Positions 27,486-37,130 are shown, counted from the first letter of the stretch. The stretch is DNA of 64,000 bases from Dietzia timorensis (GCF_001659785.1 NZ_CP015961.1:1178001-1242000); one strand, 5' to 3'. The notes: generated from the letters alone by a model not told the origin. Numbers and translations: made by a program.

Positions 27486-29603
27486 CTACGAACTGGCCGT
27501 GGACGCCGCGTTCAATCGTTCGAGCGCACCGTGGGCGACCTTCGAATCCGTCGTTTCCCAGAACGGGGGGAGCGAGGCACGCAGGAAACTTCCGTAGCGC
27601 GCCGTCACCAAGCGTGAATCGAGGATCGCAACGACGCCGCGGTCGTTGGTCGAGCGGATGAGTCGCCCGACCCCCTGGGCGAGCAAGAGCGCCGCGTGAT
27701 TGCCCGCGACCGCGAGGAAACCGTTGCCGCCGTGGGAGCCGATCGCCCGTTGCCTGGCGGACAACAGCGGATCGTCGGGGCGGGGGAACGGGATGCGGTC
27801 GATGAGCACGAGAGACAGGGAATCACCGGGAACGTCGACGCCCTGCCACAGGGTGAGCGTGCCCACGAGCGTGGTCGCGGGATCCTCGGCGAAACGACGG
27901 ACGAGGTTGGGCATCGAGTCCTCGTTCTGCAGCAACACCGGGGTATCGAGCCGCTCGCGGAGAACCTCGGCGGCTTCCTTTGCTCCGCGCATCGAGGAGA
28001 ACAGTCCGAGCGTCCGGCCACCCGCAGCCTTGACGAGAGAAACCATCTCCGCCTTGGTTTCCTCCGAGGCGCCGTCCCGCCCGGGGCCCGGGAGGTGCTT
28101 GGCGACGTAGAGGATCCCGTGGGTCCCGTAGTCGAAGGGCGAGCCGACATCCATGCCCGTCCAGCGGAGATGGACCTCATCGGAGGCGCCTGATTCGGAG
28201 TCCGCGGACCCCAGAGACTTCTCTGCGGGGATGAGTTCGGCCGAGCTTGACGCGGATCCGGCCGAGCCCGAGGTCTCGGTGGCTCTAGGCAGGCCCCACG
28301 CGGTTGCGAGCGCTGCGAAGTTCCCGCCCGTCGTGAGGGTTGCCGAGGTGAGAATGACGGTGGACTCCGCGAACAGCCGGGTGCGCAGCAGGCCGGCGAC
28401 GGTCAGCGGCGCGACGCGGAGAACGAGCCCGCGGCGGTTCTCGTCCGAGAGCCAGACGATTTCCAGGCGCTCGGTGAGCGGTCGGTCGAATGACGCCAGG
28501 ATGCGCTCGGCCGCTTCGGCGATCTCGTCGAGCGCCGCAGCCGCCTTGCGGCGGGCGGACGTCGCCTCGGGGTCGTTGGCGGCCTCGCCGGGCTTGGCCG
28601 CGGCGATGGTGGCGCGGGCATTGGCGGCGGCCTCTCGGACCGCGCCGATCGCCATTTCGCAGTCGTCGTCGATGTGATCCCAGCGATCGGGCTTGGCCTC
28701 GGCCAGGGCCATCGATAGTCCGTCGGCCGTTTCCTCGAGCCGTTGGACGGTGGAGTCCGACGCGTACTTGCGAGCACGCTTCGCCGCGGCAGACACCGCC
28801 GCGCCGGTGAGCTCGGCGGTCGACACCCCGGTGACCCGGTCGGACAGCTCGTGCGCCTCGTCGATCACCACGACGTCGTGCTCGGGAAGAATTGCCGCGT
28901 CCGTCATCGCGTCGATCGCGAGCAGCGCGTGGTTGGTGACGACGACGTCGGCCTGCGCCGCTTCCTCGCGGGCGGCCTCGGCGAAGCAGTCGTTGAAATC
29001 CGGGCACAGCGAACCCATGCACTCTCGCGCCGTGACCGAGACCTGGCGCCAGGCAAGATCGGACACGCCGCGCTCCAGTTCGTCGCGGTCCCCGGTCTCC
29101 GTTTCGTCCGCCCAGTCGTGGAGCCTCGAGATCTCCTTACCCAGCCATGACGTCGGACCGCCGGCGGGAGCGCCTTGCGCCGGGGAGTCGAAGAGGTCGA
29201 GTTCTTCGGATTGATCGGCCGGACCCGATCGGACCCTGTTGAGGCACAGGTAGTTTCCGCGGCCCTTGAGGATCGCGTAGCTGGGGGTGGTCCCGAGTTC
29301 CGGTTCGAGCGCCTCCGCCAGTCGTGGCAGGTCTCGTTCCACGAGCTGGTTCTGTAGTGCCAAGGTCGCGGTCGACACGACGACCGGGGTCCCCGAGGTC
29401 GCCGCGTGCCGAATGGACGGGACGAGATAGGCCATGGACTTACCGGTACCGGTGCCTGCCTGGACGGCGAGATGTTCGCCGCTGGACATCGAGTCGCCCA
29501 CGGCTTTGGCCATCCGAATCTGCCCCTCGCGCCGCGTCCCGCCGAGCGCGGCCACGGCGGTGTCTAGAAGCTCGGGCACGCTGGGTAGATCGGAAGGGCT
29601 CAC
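27486..29603 (-). CDS. dinG: ATP-dependent DNA helicase, DinG/XPD family
   Basis: 705 residues, GTG start with TACCAT 7 nt upstream (leaderless). Motif I is QAGTGTGKSMAYLVP; the four Fe-S cysteines are probably those in NYLCLNR, RECMGSLC and FNDC; the DEAH box is VVIDEAHELSDR; the C-terminal helicase half has LFSSMRGAKEAAEVL and the QGVGRLIRSTNDRGV motif VI. It unwinds DNA 5' to 3', with roles in repair and R-loop removal. M. tuberculosis Rv1329c is the positional equivalent. Two low-complexity insertions (Ala/Asp and Ser/Ala rich) lie in the middle. Confidence 0.93.
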   Translation of the reverse strand: MSPSDLPSVPELLDTAVAALGGTRREGQIRMAKAVGDSMSSGEHLAVQAGTGTGKSMAYLVPSIRHAATSGTPVVVSTATLALQNQLVERDLPRLAEALEPELGTTPSYAILKGRGNYLCLNRVRSGPADQSEELDLFDSPAQGAPAGGPTSWLGKEISRLHDWADETETGDRDELERGVSDLAWRQVSVTARECMGSLCPDFNDCFAEAAREEAAQADVVVTNHALLAIDAMTDAAILPEHDVVVIDEAHELSDRVTGVSTAELTGAAVSAAAKRARKYASDSTVQRLEETADGLSMALAEAKPDRWDHIDDDCEMAIGAVREAAANARATIAAAKPGEAANDPEATSARRKAAAALDEIAEAAERILASFDRPLTERLEIVWLSDENRRGLVLRVAPLTVAGLLRTRLFAESTVILTSATLTTGGNFAALATAWGLPRATETSGSAGSASSSAELIPAEKSLGSADSESGASDEVHLRWTGMDVGSPFDYGTHGILYVAKHLPGPGRDGASEETKAEMVSLVKAAGGRTLGLFSSMRGAKEAAEVLRERLDTPVLLQNEDSMPNLVRRFAEDPATTLVGTLTLWQGVDVPGDSLSLVLIDRIPFPRPDDPLLSARQRAIGSHGGNGFLAVAGNHAALLLAQGVGRLIRSTNDRGVVAILDSRLVTARYGSFLRASLPPFWETTDSKVAHGALERLNAASTASS

Positions 29604-30087
29604 GCGGGCAATGGTAGTCGGCTGCCACTTGGGGACGTAAACGGCGCACGCTTCTCGTGAGGGCGCGTGGAGACTCGGTGTGCCTCACATGGCCTCGAGC
29701 GGGAGACCTCCAACGTTGCCGCCGAAACATACCGCTTCCCCGTTCTTTTGCCGCCTGGTCACAGCGGGGAACGTGTGAATAACCGCTGCGGGGATGGTGG
29801 GCATGCGAGTTGTGCTCGGAAAATTCGTCAGCCGGGCGCGGCGGTTTCAAATCGGTCGTCCGGCCCTCTTGCGAGCAGGGGGTGGCGACAACTTTGCACG
29901 TAGATGGCCTGAAACGGAATTTGCGAAGTGTCGTTCGGTCGGCCGAATTTTGGCTTTCCTCGCTCTCAATCCAGCTGGGCTCAGCGAATGTTCTATTCCA
30001 CTTTTGCATTTCTATGGTTAGTCTTAAGCACTGAAAGATACCGACGGTATCTTTGCGAACGAAAAGAAATCCAATCGGAGGTTCTCG
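29604..30087 (+). promoter_or_regulatory. Long gene-free leader before the Gly-Ser-Leu repeat gene
   Basis: 484 bp with several short frames but nothing recognisable. It starts with the dinG promoter on the other strand (ATGGTA, 29611-29616) and ends with the perfect dyad at 30034-30054 and the ribosome site CGGAGG 13 nt before the ATG at 30088. The region is AT-richer than its surroundings near 29980-30070, which suggests a regulated promoter. Confidence 0.5.
30034..30054. promoter_or_regulatory. Perfect 9-bp palindrome upstream of the repeat gene
   Basis: AAAGATACC (30034-30042) and GGTATCTTT (30046-30054) flank GAC. The core resembles TetR-family operators in general form. It lies 34-54 nt before the ATG, so it is either a repressor site at the promoter or a stem-loop in the mRNA leader. 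Confidence 0.6.
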
Positions 30088-32298
30088 ATGGCAAGTGTCA
30101 ACCAGAGAAAAGGCAAGCAGCGCACGTTCACCGCGCGCAACGTAGCTGCCGCATCGGCAATCGGCGCCTTGGGGATCAGCGCGGTGGTCGCTCCGACCGC
30201 CGGCGCAACGGGTCACCACGGAAACCCCAAGCCGTGTGAGTGCGGCGGCAGCGGACTTGGCTCGATCGATCACGGAAGCCTCGACGGCGCTTCGCTCGGC
30301 AAGATCGGCGACAAGGGAAGCAGCAAGGGATCCGAGTCCGGATCGGAGGGCACGGACAAGGGATCGTCGCACGGAATCGGTTCCGTGTTCGCTCTTCCGT
30401 TCGCCTCGCTCGCTCCGCTCGGCAGCCTCGTCGACCTGAAGCTCGGTTCGCTGGACAAGATCGGTGAGGGATCGCTGGATAAGGGTTCGCTCGAGGGGGG
30501 TTCATCGGACAAACTCGGTTCGCTGGACAAGATCGGCGAAGGCTCGCTCGATAAAGGCTCGCTCGGTGAGCTGAACCTCGGTTCGCTCCTCGATGCCGGA
30601 TCCTCCGGAGAGGCCGGTTCGCTGGCTGCTCTTGGCTCGCTCAAGGACGGCAAGGGCTCGCTGGATTCTGATTCGCTCACGGGTGGCAGCGAGGACGGCG
30701 AGGGTTCCCTGGGCAAGGGTTCGCTCGGTGACCTCGGCTCGATCCTCGAATCGGATTCGGCTAGAGAGGCCGGTTCGCTGGCAGCATTCGGTTCGCTTGC
30801 ACCGCTCGCCGGTTCGCTCAAGGGTGGCGAAGGTTCCCTGGATAAGGGTTCGCTCAAGGGTGGCAGCGAGCACGGGGGCGAAGGTTCCCTGGGGGAGGGG
30901 TCGCTGGACTCCGACTCCCTGGGCAAGGGCTCGCTGGATTCTGATTCGCTCACGGGTGGCAGCGAGGACGGCGAGGGTTCCCTGGGCAAGGGTTCGCTCG
31001 GTGACCTCGGCTCGATCCTCGAATCGGATTCGGCTAGAGAGGCCGGTTCGCTGGCAGCATTCGGTTCGCTTGCACCGCTCGCCGGTTCGCTCAAGGGTGG
31101 CGAAGGTTCCCTGGATAAGGGTTCGCTCAAGGGTGGCAGCGAGCACGGGGGCGAAGGTTCCCTGGGGGAGGGGTCGCTGGACTCCGACTCCCTGGGCAAG
31201 GGCTCGCTGGATTCTGATTCGCTCACGGGTGGCAGCGAGGACGGCGAGGGTTCCCTGGGCAAGGGTTCGCTCGGTGACCTCGGCTCGATCCTCGAATCGG
31301 ATTCGGCTAGAGAGGCCGGTTCGCTGGCAGCATTCGGTTCGCTTGCACCGCTCGCCGGTTCGCTCAAGGGTGGCGAAGGTTCCCTGGATAAGGGTTCGCT
31401 CAAGGGTGGCAGCGAGCACGGGGGCGAAGGTTCCCTGGGGGAGGGGTCGCTGGACTCCGACTCCCTGGGCAAGGGCTCGCTGGATTCTGATTCGCTCACG
31501 GGTGGCAGCGAGGACGGCGAGGGTTCCCTGGGCAAGGGTTCGCTCGGTGACCTCGGCTCGATCCTCGAATCGGATTCGGCTAGAGAGGCCGGTTCGCTGG
31601 CAGCATTCGGTTCGCTTGCACCGCTCGCCGGTTCGCTCAAGGGTGGCGAAGGTTCCCTGGATAAGGGTTCGCTCAAGGGTGGCAGCGAGGACGGCGAGGG
31701 TTCCCTGGGCAAGGGTTCGCTCGGTGACCTCGGCTCGATCCTCGAATCCGACTCGAGTGGAGACGCCGGTTCTTTGGCCGCGCTCGGTTCGCTCGCACCG
31801 ATTGCCGGCTCCCTCAAGGGCGGCGAAGGTTCCTTCGACAAGGGCTCGCTGGATTCTGACTCGCTCAAGGGCGGCAGCGAAGGTGGCAGCGAGCACGGGG
31901 GCGAAGGTTCCCTCGACACGGGCTCGCTCAAGGGCTCGCTCGAAGGTGGTAGCGAGCATGGAGGCGAAGGTTCCCTCGACACGGGCTCGCTGGACTCCGG
32001 TTCGCTCGAGGGCGGCTCCGCCGACAAGCTCGGCTCGCTCGCCCAGCACGGCGCCGGATCGCTCCTCGAGGGCGGCTCTGCCGACAAGCTCGGCTCGCTC
32101 GCAGACCTCGGCGCAGGCTCGCTCGACAAGGGCTCGCTCGACGGCGGCAGCGAGGCCGGCGAAGGTTCGCTCGACGCCGGATCGCTCGGCCAGGTTGCAG
32201 ACGGTTCGCTTTCGGGCGAGTCGACACACGGCGGCGGCTCGATGTTCAACGCCGCGAGTCTCGCCGAATTCGGATCGGTGTTCAACTCGACGAACTAA
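30088..32298 (+). CDS. Secreted Gly-Ser-Leu repeat protein of unknown function
   Basis: 736 residues. The basic N-terminus (NQRKGKQRTFTAR), a hydrophobic run and an A-G-A cleavage site near residue 40 form a signal peptide. After a short CEC motif, the rest is Gly, Ser, Leu, Asp, Glu and Lys in a regular pattern: GSLDK GSLKG GS, GSLGE GSLDSDSL, GSLAAFGSLAPLAGSL. Five-residue steps (GSLxx) dominate, which suggests a beta-solenoid or an extended acidic coil (inference). No transmembrane anchor or LPxTG is seen at the C-terminus, so it is released or held by the mycolate layer. Ribosome site CGGAGG. It sits between dinG and the NAD salvage genes, breaking a block otherwise conserved in mycobacteria. 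Confidence 0.85.
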   Translation: MASVNQRKGKQRTFTARNVAAASAIGALGISAVVAPTAGATGHHGNPKPCECGGSGLGSIDHGSLDGASLGKIGDKGSSKGSESGSEGTDKGSSHGIGSVFALPFASLAPLGSLVDLKLGSLDKIGEGSLDKGSLEGGSSDKLGSLDKIGEGSLDKGSLGELNLGSLLDAGSSGEAGSLAALGSLKDGKGSLDSDSLTGGSEDGEGSLGKGSLGDLGSILESDSAREAGSLAAFGSLAPLAGSLKGGEGSLDKGSLKGGSEHGGEGSLGEGSLDSDSLGKGSLDSDSLTGGSEDGEGSLGKGSLGDLGSILESDSAREAGSLAAFGSLAPLAGSLKGGEGSLDKGSLKGGSEHGGEGSLGEGSLDSDSLGKGSLDSDSLTGGSEDGEGSLGKGSLGDLGSILESDSAREAGSLAAFGSLAPLAGSLKGGEGSLDKGSLKGGSEHGGEGSLGEGSLDSDSLGKGSLDSDSLTGGSEDGEGSLGKGSLGDLGSILESDSAREAGSLAAFGSLAPLAGSLKGGEGSLDKGSLKGGSEDGEGSLGKGSLGDLGSILESDSSGDAGSLAALGSLAPIAGSLKGGEGSFDKGSLDSDSLKGGSEGGSEHGGEGSLDTGSLKGSLEGGSEHGGEGSLDTGSLDSGSLEGGSADKLGSLAQHGAGSLLEGGSADKLGSLADLGAGSLDKGSLDGGSEAGEGSLDAGSLGQVADGSLSGESTHGGGSMFNAASLAEFGSVFNSTN
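30649..31689 (+). repeat. 273-bp perfect tandem repeats (about 3.8 copies)
   Basis: Units begin at 30661, 30934, 31207 and 31480, exactly 273 bp (91 codons) apart; I find them base-for-base identical by eye, including at synonymous positions. The fourth unit stops at about 31689 and jumps back to an earlier phase of the unit before diverging. Identity at third positions implies recent expansion or gene conversion, so copy number probably varies between strains and may be misassembled. Confidence 0.9.
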
Positions 32299-32316
32299 GC
32301 CGAACCCCCACAGACT

Positions 32317-32346
32317 CTAGGGCGCCCCGTAAGAGGGGCGCTCTAG
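32317..32346. terminator. Bidirectional terminator between the repeat gene and pncA
   Basis: CTAGGGCGCCCC (32317-32328) pairs with GGGGCGCTCTAG (32335-32346), one G-T wobble, loop GTAAGA. The end of pncA lies inside the right arm. Confidence 0.75.
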
Positions 32347-32948
32347 ATACCGAGCTCGCCGCGGATCAGGGCACGTTTCGCGGCGAGCTCTTTTAATGCA
32401 CCTTTGCCACGCTTCGGGTCGACGGCCGCGGTCAAATTCGCCAACACCGACGTCATAAACCCTTCTTTGAGAGCGTCTTCCGCGGTAGCCCGCACGCAGT
32501 GGTCCGTGGCGATACCCACAATATCCACGCTGCTGACGTCGTGGCCGCGTAGCCACTCGGCGAGCGACGTACCCGCCGAATCCGACCCCTCGAAACCCGA
32601 GTACGCGGCCTCGTATGCGCCCTTGGCGAAGACCGCATCGAATCGCGCGTCTCGCAATTCCTCCCGGAGCCGGGCGCCCGGCGAGCCCTGTACGCAATGC
32701 ACGGGCCACGTATCTACGAAGTCCGGCGTCTCGGAAAAGTGCGCGCCGGGATCGATGTGCATATCGCGAGTGGCGACAACGTAGCGATAGCCGTGGTCGC
32801 CGGACAACAGCGAGGCGACATTTTCGGCGACCCCCGTGCCGCCCGCGACCCCGAGCGCGCCGCCTTCGCAGAAATCGTTCTGGACGTCGACAACCAGGAG
32901 AGCGTCGGACGGAGTGCGTGAATCTTCTGCGCCTGAAACCTCGTTCAT
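32343..32948 (-). CDS. pncA: Nicotinamidase (isochorismatase family)
   Basis: 201 residues, ATG start with TAGGCT 7 nt upstream (leaderless). It hydrolyses nicotinamide to nicotinate. Catalytic Asp21 in LLVVDVQNDFCEGG, Lys in VFAKGAYEAAYSGF, and the nucleophile Cys in GIATDHCVRATA; the metal site is in ATRDMHIDPGAHF (Asp, His, His). The usual W/cis-Pro segments (TWPVHCVQG) are present. pncB lies 30 bp upstream on the same strand, so the two salvage steps are co-expressed. The homologue in M. tuberculosis activates pyrazinamide; its position beside pncB is not the M. tuberculosis arrangement. Confidence 0.93.
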   Translation of the reverse strand: MNEVSGAEDSRTPSDALLVVDVQNDFCEGGALGVAGGTGVAENVASLLSGDHGYRYVVATRDMHIDPGAHFSETPDFVDTWPVHCVQGSPGARLREELRDARFDAVFAKGAYEAAYSGFEGSDSAGTSLAEWLRGHDVSSVDIVGIATDHCVRATAEDALKEGFMTSVLANLTAAVDPKRGKGALKELAAKRALIRGELGI

Positions 32949-32978
32949 ACCGGCGAGCCTAGCGCGGAAGCGCGCGAG

Positions 32979-34301
32979 TTAACGGGGAAGCACGCGCACG
33001 TTCAGCGCCGGATCGCCCTCCGCGAGTGAGAGGCCCTCCCACGGCATCGTGATCCGCGCTGCCGACTGGTGCGCGCGGGATTCGGAGAGAGTGGGGATGT
33101 CGCCCACCGGCTCGCCGTCGACGAAAAGCGGATTGAGAAGTGGCAGAACCTCCGCAACCCGCGACCCCTCCGACAGCGAGGACACGTCGGCGCCCGCGGG
33201 GGCGAGTACCTCTTCGAGGGCGGTGCCCGTCGAACGGTAGGTGCGGTACGCGTCCTTCGCGCCGGGGAGAGTCTCCTTGTGTGCCGAGCGCTTCGCCACC
33301 GGGATCCCGTCGACCTCGACCAGCTTGTACACCATCGACGCGGTGGGCGCGCCAGAACCCGTGACCAGGCGAGTGCCGACGCCGTAGGCATCGACGGGTT
33401 CGGCGCGGAGCCCGGCGATCGCGTACTCGTCGAGATCGCCGGAGACGACGATGCGGGTGCGGGTGGCGCCGAGATCGTCGAGCTGCCGCCGCACCTGACG
33501 GGCAAGCATGCCCAGGTCCCCGGAATCGATGCGCACCGCGCCGAGTTCGGTGCCGGCGACCTCAATGGCCGTCTCCACGCCCTGGGTAATGTCGTAGGTA
33601 TCGACCAACAGCGTGGTTCCCGTGCCGAGCGCGTCGACCTGGGCGCGGAACGCCGCCGCCTCGTCCGGCCCGTCCTGCGTCGTGTGTAAGAGGGTGAACG
33701 CGTGGGCGCTCGTGCCCGCCGACGGCACGCCGTAGCGCCGCTCGGCCTCGATGTTCGAAGTCGAATCGAAGCCCGCGAGATACGCCGCCCGGGCCGCGGC
33801 GACCGCGGCCTCCTCGTGCGCGCGGCGCGAACCCATCTCGATGAGCGTCCGGCCGTCGGCCACCGACGCCATCCGGGCGCCCGCCGAGGCGATCGCGCAA
33901 TCGTGATTGAGAATCGACAGGATGAGGGTCTCGAGCACCACGCATTCGGCGAACGTGCCCTGCACGCGCAGCACGGGGGAGGCGGGGAAGAACAGCTCGC
34001 CCTCGCGGTAGGCGTCGATGCGCCCGCGGAAACGATAGTCGCGCATCCACTTGCGCACCTGGGCGCTCATCGAATCGCCGAACACCTCGAGCTCGGCGTC
34101 GCCGAAACGGAAATCGGCGAGGCGCTCGACGAGCCGGCCGATCCCCGCGACGACACCATAGCGACGACGCAGCGGTAGGCGGCGTGAAAACACCTCGAAG
34201 GTGCATTGCCTGTCGGCGGTCCCGGCGGCGAGGGCCGCCTCGATCATCGTCAGCTCATAGCGATCTGTGAGCAGAGCAGTCGAATTGTTCACCCCGCCCA
34301 C
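32979..34301 (-). CDS. pncB: Nicotinate phosphoribosyltransferase
   Basis: 440 residues, GTG at 34301 (or 34292). It joins nicotinate and PRPP to nicotinate mononucleotide, following PncA. Signature segments: [15 protein letters not shown] at the N-terminus, [38 protein letters not shown] (the region of the phosphorylated His), and [23 protein letters not shown]. Divergent from clpS with about 60 bp between. Together with pncA and nadE it makes a recycling route for NAD in this window. Confidence 0.94.
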   Translation of the reverse strand: MGGVNNSTALLTDRYELTMIEAALAAGTADRQCTFEVFSRRLPLRRRYGVVAGIGRLVERLADFRFGDAELEVFGDSMSAQVRKWMRDYRFRGRIDAYREGELFFPASPVLRVQGTFAECVVLETLILSILNHDCAIASAGARMASVADGRTLIEMGSRRAHEEAAVAAARAAYLAGFDSTSNIEAERRYGVPSAGTSAHAFTLLHTTQDGPDEAAAFRAQVDALGTGTTLLVDTYDITQGVETAIEVAGTELGAVRIDSGDLGMLARQVRRQLDDLGATRTRIVVSGDLDEYAIAGLRAEPVDAYGVGTRLVTGSGAPTASMVYKLVEVDGIPVAKRSAHKETLPGAKDAYRTYRSTGTALEEVLAPAGADVSSLSEGSRVAEVLPLLNPLFVDGEPVGDIPTLSESRAHQSAARITMPWEGLSLAEGDPALNVRVLPR

Positions 34302-34352
34302 GATACGGGGAGTACCCGGGGGAAGCGGCCACCGCGAACGAGCGTGCGTCAG

Positions 34353-34364
34353 TATCCTGGGGTC
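34353..34364 (+). promoter_or_regulatory. -10 element for leaderless clpS
   Basis: TATCCT (34353-34358) is followed by 6 nt and then the ATG. In actinobacteria this spacing means that transcription starts at or next to the A of ATG. It supports the upstream clpS start. Confidence 0.6.
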
Positions 34365-34745
34365 ATGGACCGCGCGAACACCGGATCAGTGGAGCCGTCC
34401 CCGCTGCGATGCGTCGCGGGCGAGGGCCGTACCTCGCATTCGCCATGGTTGGCCTCGGGCCCCGCGGCGGCGCCCATGGTCGAGGAGACGACCGAGCTGG
34501 TCGGCGAGGAGAATAACCCGTGGGTCTGTGTCGTCTGGGACGACCCGGTCAATCTCATGAGTTACGTGACCTTTGTCCTTCAGCGCACCTTCGGGTACGA
34601 CCGGGGCAAGGCGCGCACCTTGATGCTCGCGGTGCACAACGACGGCAAGGCGGCAGTGGCGTCGGGTAGCCGCGACGAAATGGAAAACGCCGTGCGCAAA
34701 TTGCAGGAAGCCGGTTTGTGGGCGACCTTGCAAAAGGGGGAGTAG
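34365..34745 (+). CDS. clpS: ATP-dependent Clp protease adaptor
   Basis: 126 residues from the ATG at 34365, supported by the -10 hexamer; an inner ATG at 34476 would give the 89-residue family core. The core reads [29 protein letters not shown], with the N-degron-binding Asn-Asp region and [11 protein letters not shown]. ClpS delivers substrates with destabilising N-termini to ClpAP/ClpCP. The 37-residue N-terminal extension is not conserved in the family. It starts a run of five genes (clpS, DUF2017, rhomboid, murI, MBL) that mostly overlap or abut. Confidence 0.9.
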   Translation: MDRANTGSVEPSPLRCVAGEGRTSHSPWLASGPAAAPMVEETTELVGEENNPWVCVVWDDPVNLMSYVTFVLQRTFGYDRGKARTLMLAVHNDGKAAVASGSRDEMENAVRKLQEAGLWATLQKGE

Positions 34746-34749
34746 TCGA

Positions 34750-35526
34750 ATGGATCGTGCGCCGCGTTTCGCGCGCAAGTCCGGGATTCGTGGCGTCAAG
34801 TACAAGGCGCGCCTCGAACCGGCCGAGGCCGACCTGGTCCGCGACGTCGTCTCCGGGGTGATGAAGCTGCTGTCCGATCGCCTCGGCTCCGGCTCCCAGG
34901 ACGAGCTCGCCGAACTCACCGGAATCAAATCCGGAAACTCCGAACCCCCGGACTACGCGCCACTCGCCCGACTCATTCCCGACTTCTTCCCGCCGTCCGG
35001 GTCCCCGCGCGCCCGCGCCGCCGACGCCGAACGCTACGCGGGCCACGCCGAGAGCCTTCCCGAGGACGCGGACAACATCGATTTTTCCGATGACGTCGCC
35101 GCTGCCGCCTCCGAGTCGTCCGACTCCGCGGCTTCGCAGGACGATCCGGCGGAGACCGAACGAGAGAACGCCGCGATGCGCATGCTGCACGAACCGGAGA
35201 TCATCGAGGCCAAGCTCTTTGCCGGGGAAATGGTGATGCGCACGATTCCCGCCAAGGGAGGGGCGATCTCGCTCAACGAGCAGCAGGCCGAGGCCTGGTT
35301 GCAGGCGCTCAACGATGTCCGGCTCGTGCTCGGGGAACTCATCATGCGCGCAGAGCAGCCTCCGGCGTCCTCCGATTTCGGTTCCAACGGTTCTCCGAAA
35401 CCGGGGTGGTATCGCACCGGCGTGCCCGAGGAGATGCCCGATCCGGATAGCCCGATGTTCCCCTCCTGGCAGGCGTACTACTGGTGCGCGATGATGCAGG
35501 ACGACCTTTTGCAGGTGATGGCATGA
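34750..35526 (+). CDS. DUF2017 domain protein
   Basis: 258 residues, ATG with GGGGGAG a few nt upstream. N-terminal [25 protein letters not shown], middle acidic low-complexity (about 95-135), C-terminal [34 protein letters not shown] and the [15 protein letters not shown] end, as in the actinobacterial family next to clpS (Rv1332 by position). Function unknown; the constant pairing suggests a role around ClpS proteolysis. The stop overlaps the rhomboid start (ATGA). Confidence 0.88.
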   Translation: MDRAPRFARKSGIRGVKYKARLEPAEADLVRDVVSGVMKLLSDRLGSGSQDELAELTGIKSGNSEPPDYAPLARLIPDFFPPSGSPRARAADAERYAGHAESLPEDADNIDFSDDVAAAASESSDSAASQDDPAETERENAAMRMLHEPEIIEAKLFAGEMVMRTIPAKGGAISLNEQQAEAWLQALNDVRLVLGELIMRAEQPPASSDFGSNGSPKPGWYRTGVPEEMPDPDSPMFPSWQAYYWCAMMQDDLLQVMA

Positions 35527-36179
35527 CCTTCGATCCCAGCGTCGGTGCGACCCGATCCCCGGCCGCCAAGAACCAGGCCGGAAAGGCCGGGCGCGGCCCC
35601 CGCACAACCGCGTACATCGCGCTGGCCATCATGGTCGCGGCGATGTGGATCCTCGAAGGCATCGACACCATCCTCGGCGGTCGGCTCGACGCCGAAGGAG
35701 TGAGGCCGCTCAACACCGATGGGCTCACCGGCATCCTCTTCGCTCCGTTGCTACACGCCGGCTGGGGCCATCTCATCGCCAACACGGTCCCGCTGCTCGT
35801 CGTCGGCGCGATCATCGCGCTCAGCGGGATCCGCACGTTCGCACTCGTCACCGCCTTTGGTTGGGCGATCTCCGGGGTGATCACCTGGCTCATCGGCGGG
35901 GGCGGAGTACACATCGGCGCCTCGGGAGTGGTGTTCGCCTACATCGTCTTCGTCATCGTACGAGGGCTGTTCACTCGCGCACCGCTGCACATCATCGTCG
36001 GCATCGTGGCTGCCATCTACTACGGCGTCGGTGTGCTCGGCGGGATGCTGCCCTTCGGCAACGACGGCATCTCGTGGCAGGGGCACCTCGGTGGGGCGAT
36101 CGGGGGCGTGGTCGCCGCGTCGACTCTCGGCCGCCGGGGCAAGAAAACAGGACCGCGCGCGCCGGTCACGTCCGCATGA
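35523..36179 (+). CDS. Rhomboid-family intramembrane serine protease
   Basis: 218 residues with six membrane helices. Start ATG at 35523, overlapping the DUF2017 stop. [18 protein letters not shown] is the helix-2 His/Asn motif, [12 protein letters not shown] carries the catalytic Ser, and [14 protein letters not shown] the catalytic His. It cleaves single-span membrane proteins; substrate unknown. In M. tuberculosis the positional equivalent is Rv1337, but the mec-cysO-cysM genes that separate it from DUF2017 there are absent here. The end overlaps murI by 4 nt. Confidence 0.9.
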   Translation: MTFDPSVGATRSPAAKNQAGKAGRGPRTTAYIALAIMVAAMWILEGIDTILGGRLDAEGVRPLNTDGLTGILFAPLLHAGWGHLIANTVPLLVVGAIIALSGIRTFALVTAFGWAISGVITWLIGGGGVHIGASGVVFAYIVFVIVRGLFTRAPLHIIVGIVAAIYYGVGVLGGMLPFGNDGISWQGHLGGAIGGVVAASTLGRRGKKTGPRAPVTSA

Positions 36180-37036
36180 GCGGGACGTCCGGCGTCATAC
36201 CTGGTGGTGGCGAAGCGGTGAGCGCGGGCCCGATCGGAATGTTCGACTCCGGAGTGGGCGGTCTGACGGTCGCCCGGTCGGTGATGGACCAGCTGCCCGG
36301 AGAGGGGCTCGTCTACATCGGCGACACCGGGAACGGGCCGTACGGCCCGCTGCCGCTGGCCGAGGTGCGGCGGCATTCGGTGCAGATCGCCGACACACTC
36401 GTGGAGCGTGGGGTCAAGGCGCTCGTGGTCGCGTGCAATACGGCGACGGCGGCGAGCCTCGACGTGCTGCGCGAACGTTACGAGGTGCCGGTGCTCGAGG
36501 TGATCAGCCCGGCGGTGCGGCGAGCTGTAGCGGCGAGCAGGACCGGCAAGATCGGGGTGATCGGCACGCAGGGCACCGTCGCCTCGGGTGCGTACCAGCG
36601 AGCGTTCACGGCCGAGGGGGTCGAGGTGACCGCTGCGGCATGCCCCCGTTTCGTCGACTTCGTCGAGCGCGGCATCACCTCCGGACGCCAGATCCTCGGC
36701 CTCGCCGAAGCCTACTTGTCGCCGTTGCGGGTCGCCGGGGTCGACACCGTCGTGCTCGGTTGCACCCACTACCCGCTGCTTTCCGGGGTGGTGCAGCTCG
36801 CCGTCGGCGCGGACGTGACGCTTGTGTCGAGCGCCGAGGAAACCGCGAAGGACGTGCTCGCCGTTCTCACCGAACGCGATGAGCTCGCGCCAGAACCGCC
36901 CGGTGGCGCAGGCGTCGACGCGCACGTGCGGCGCGAGTTTCTCGCCACAGGGGACCCCTACCGATTTGCCCACATGGCCACGCGCTTCCTCGGGCCGGGC
37001 GTCGGCTCGGTCGACCACGTGGAGCTCGGGGCGTAG
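36176..37036 (+). CDS. murI: Glutamate racemase
   Basis: 286 residues from the ATG at 36176, overlapping the rhomboid stop. It makes D-glutamate for peptidoglycan. The two catalytic cysteines are in [15 protein letters not shown] and [11 protein letters not shown]; the start [21 protein letters not shown] is standard. A small oddity is [11 protein letters not shown], where most members have GDTARVPYG. A 20-residue N-terminal lead rich in Gly precedes the domain. Essential for the cell wall. Confidence 0.94.
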   Translation: MSGTSGVIPGGGEAVSAGPIGMFDSGVGGLTVARSVMDQLPGEGLVYIGDTGNGPYGPLPLAEVRRHSVQIADTLVERGVKALVVACNTATAASLDVLRERYEVPVLEVISPAVRRAVAASRTGKIGVIGTQGTVASGAYQRAFTAEGVEVTAAACPRFVDFVERGITSGRQILGLAEAYLSPLRVAGVDTVVLGCTHYPLLSGVVQLAVGADVTLVSSAEETAKDVLAVLTERDELAPEPPGGAGVDAHVRREFLATGDPYRFAHMATRFLGPGVGSVDHVELGA

Positions 37037-37130
37037 CGGACGGGCTCACGGGGCCCGGCGGAGGCGTCCCACTGAGCCGAGCGCGGCGGTATTGCAAAGA
37101 TCCCCGGGTGACATCTGGCACGATGGTTTT

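Noticed and set aside
30649-31689. CRISPR array
   Set aside because: Tandem repeats without spacers and inside a reading frame; no cas genes.
30270-32285. 671-codon open frame antisense to the repeat gene, and 575-codon frames on both strands
   Set aside because: Open only because the 273-bp repeat excludes stops in several frames; no ribosome site, no signal peptide, and Pro/Ser/Glu or Arg-rich translations.
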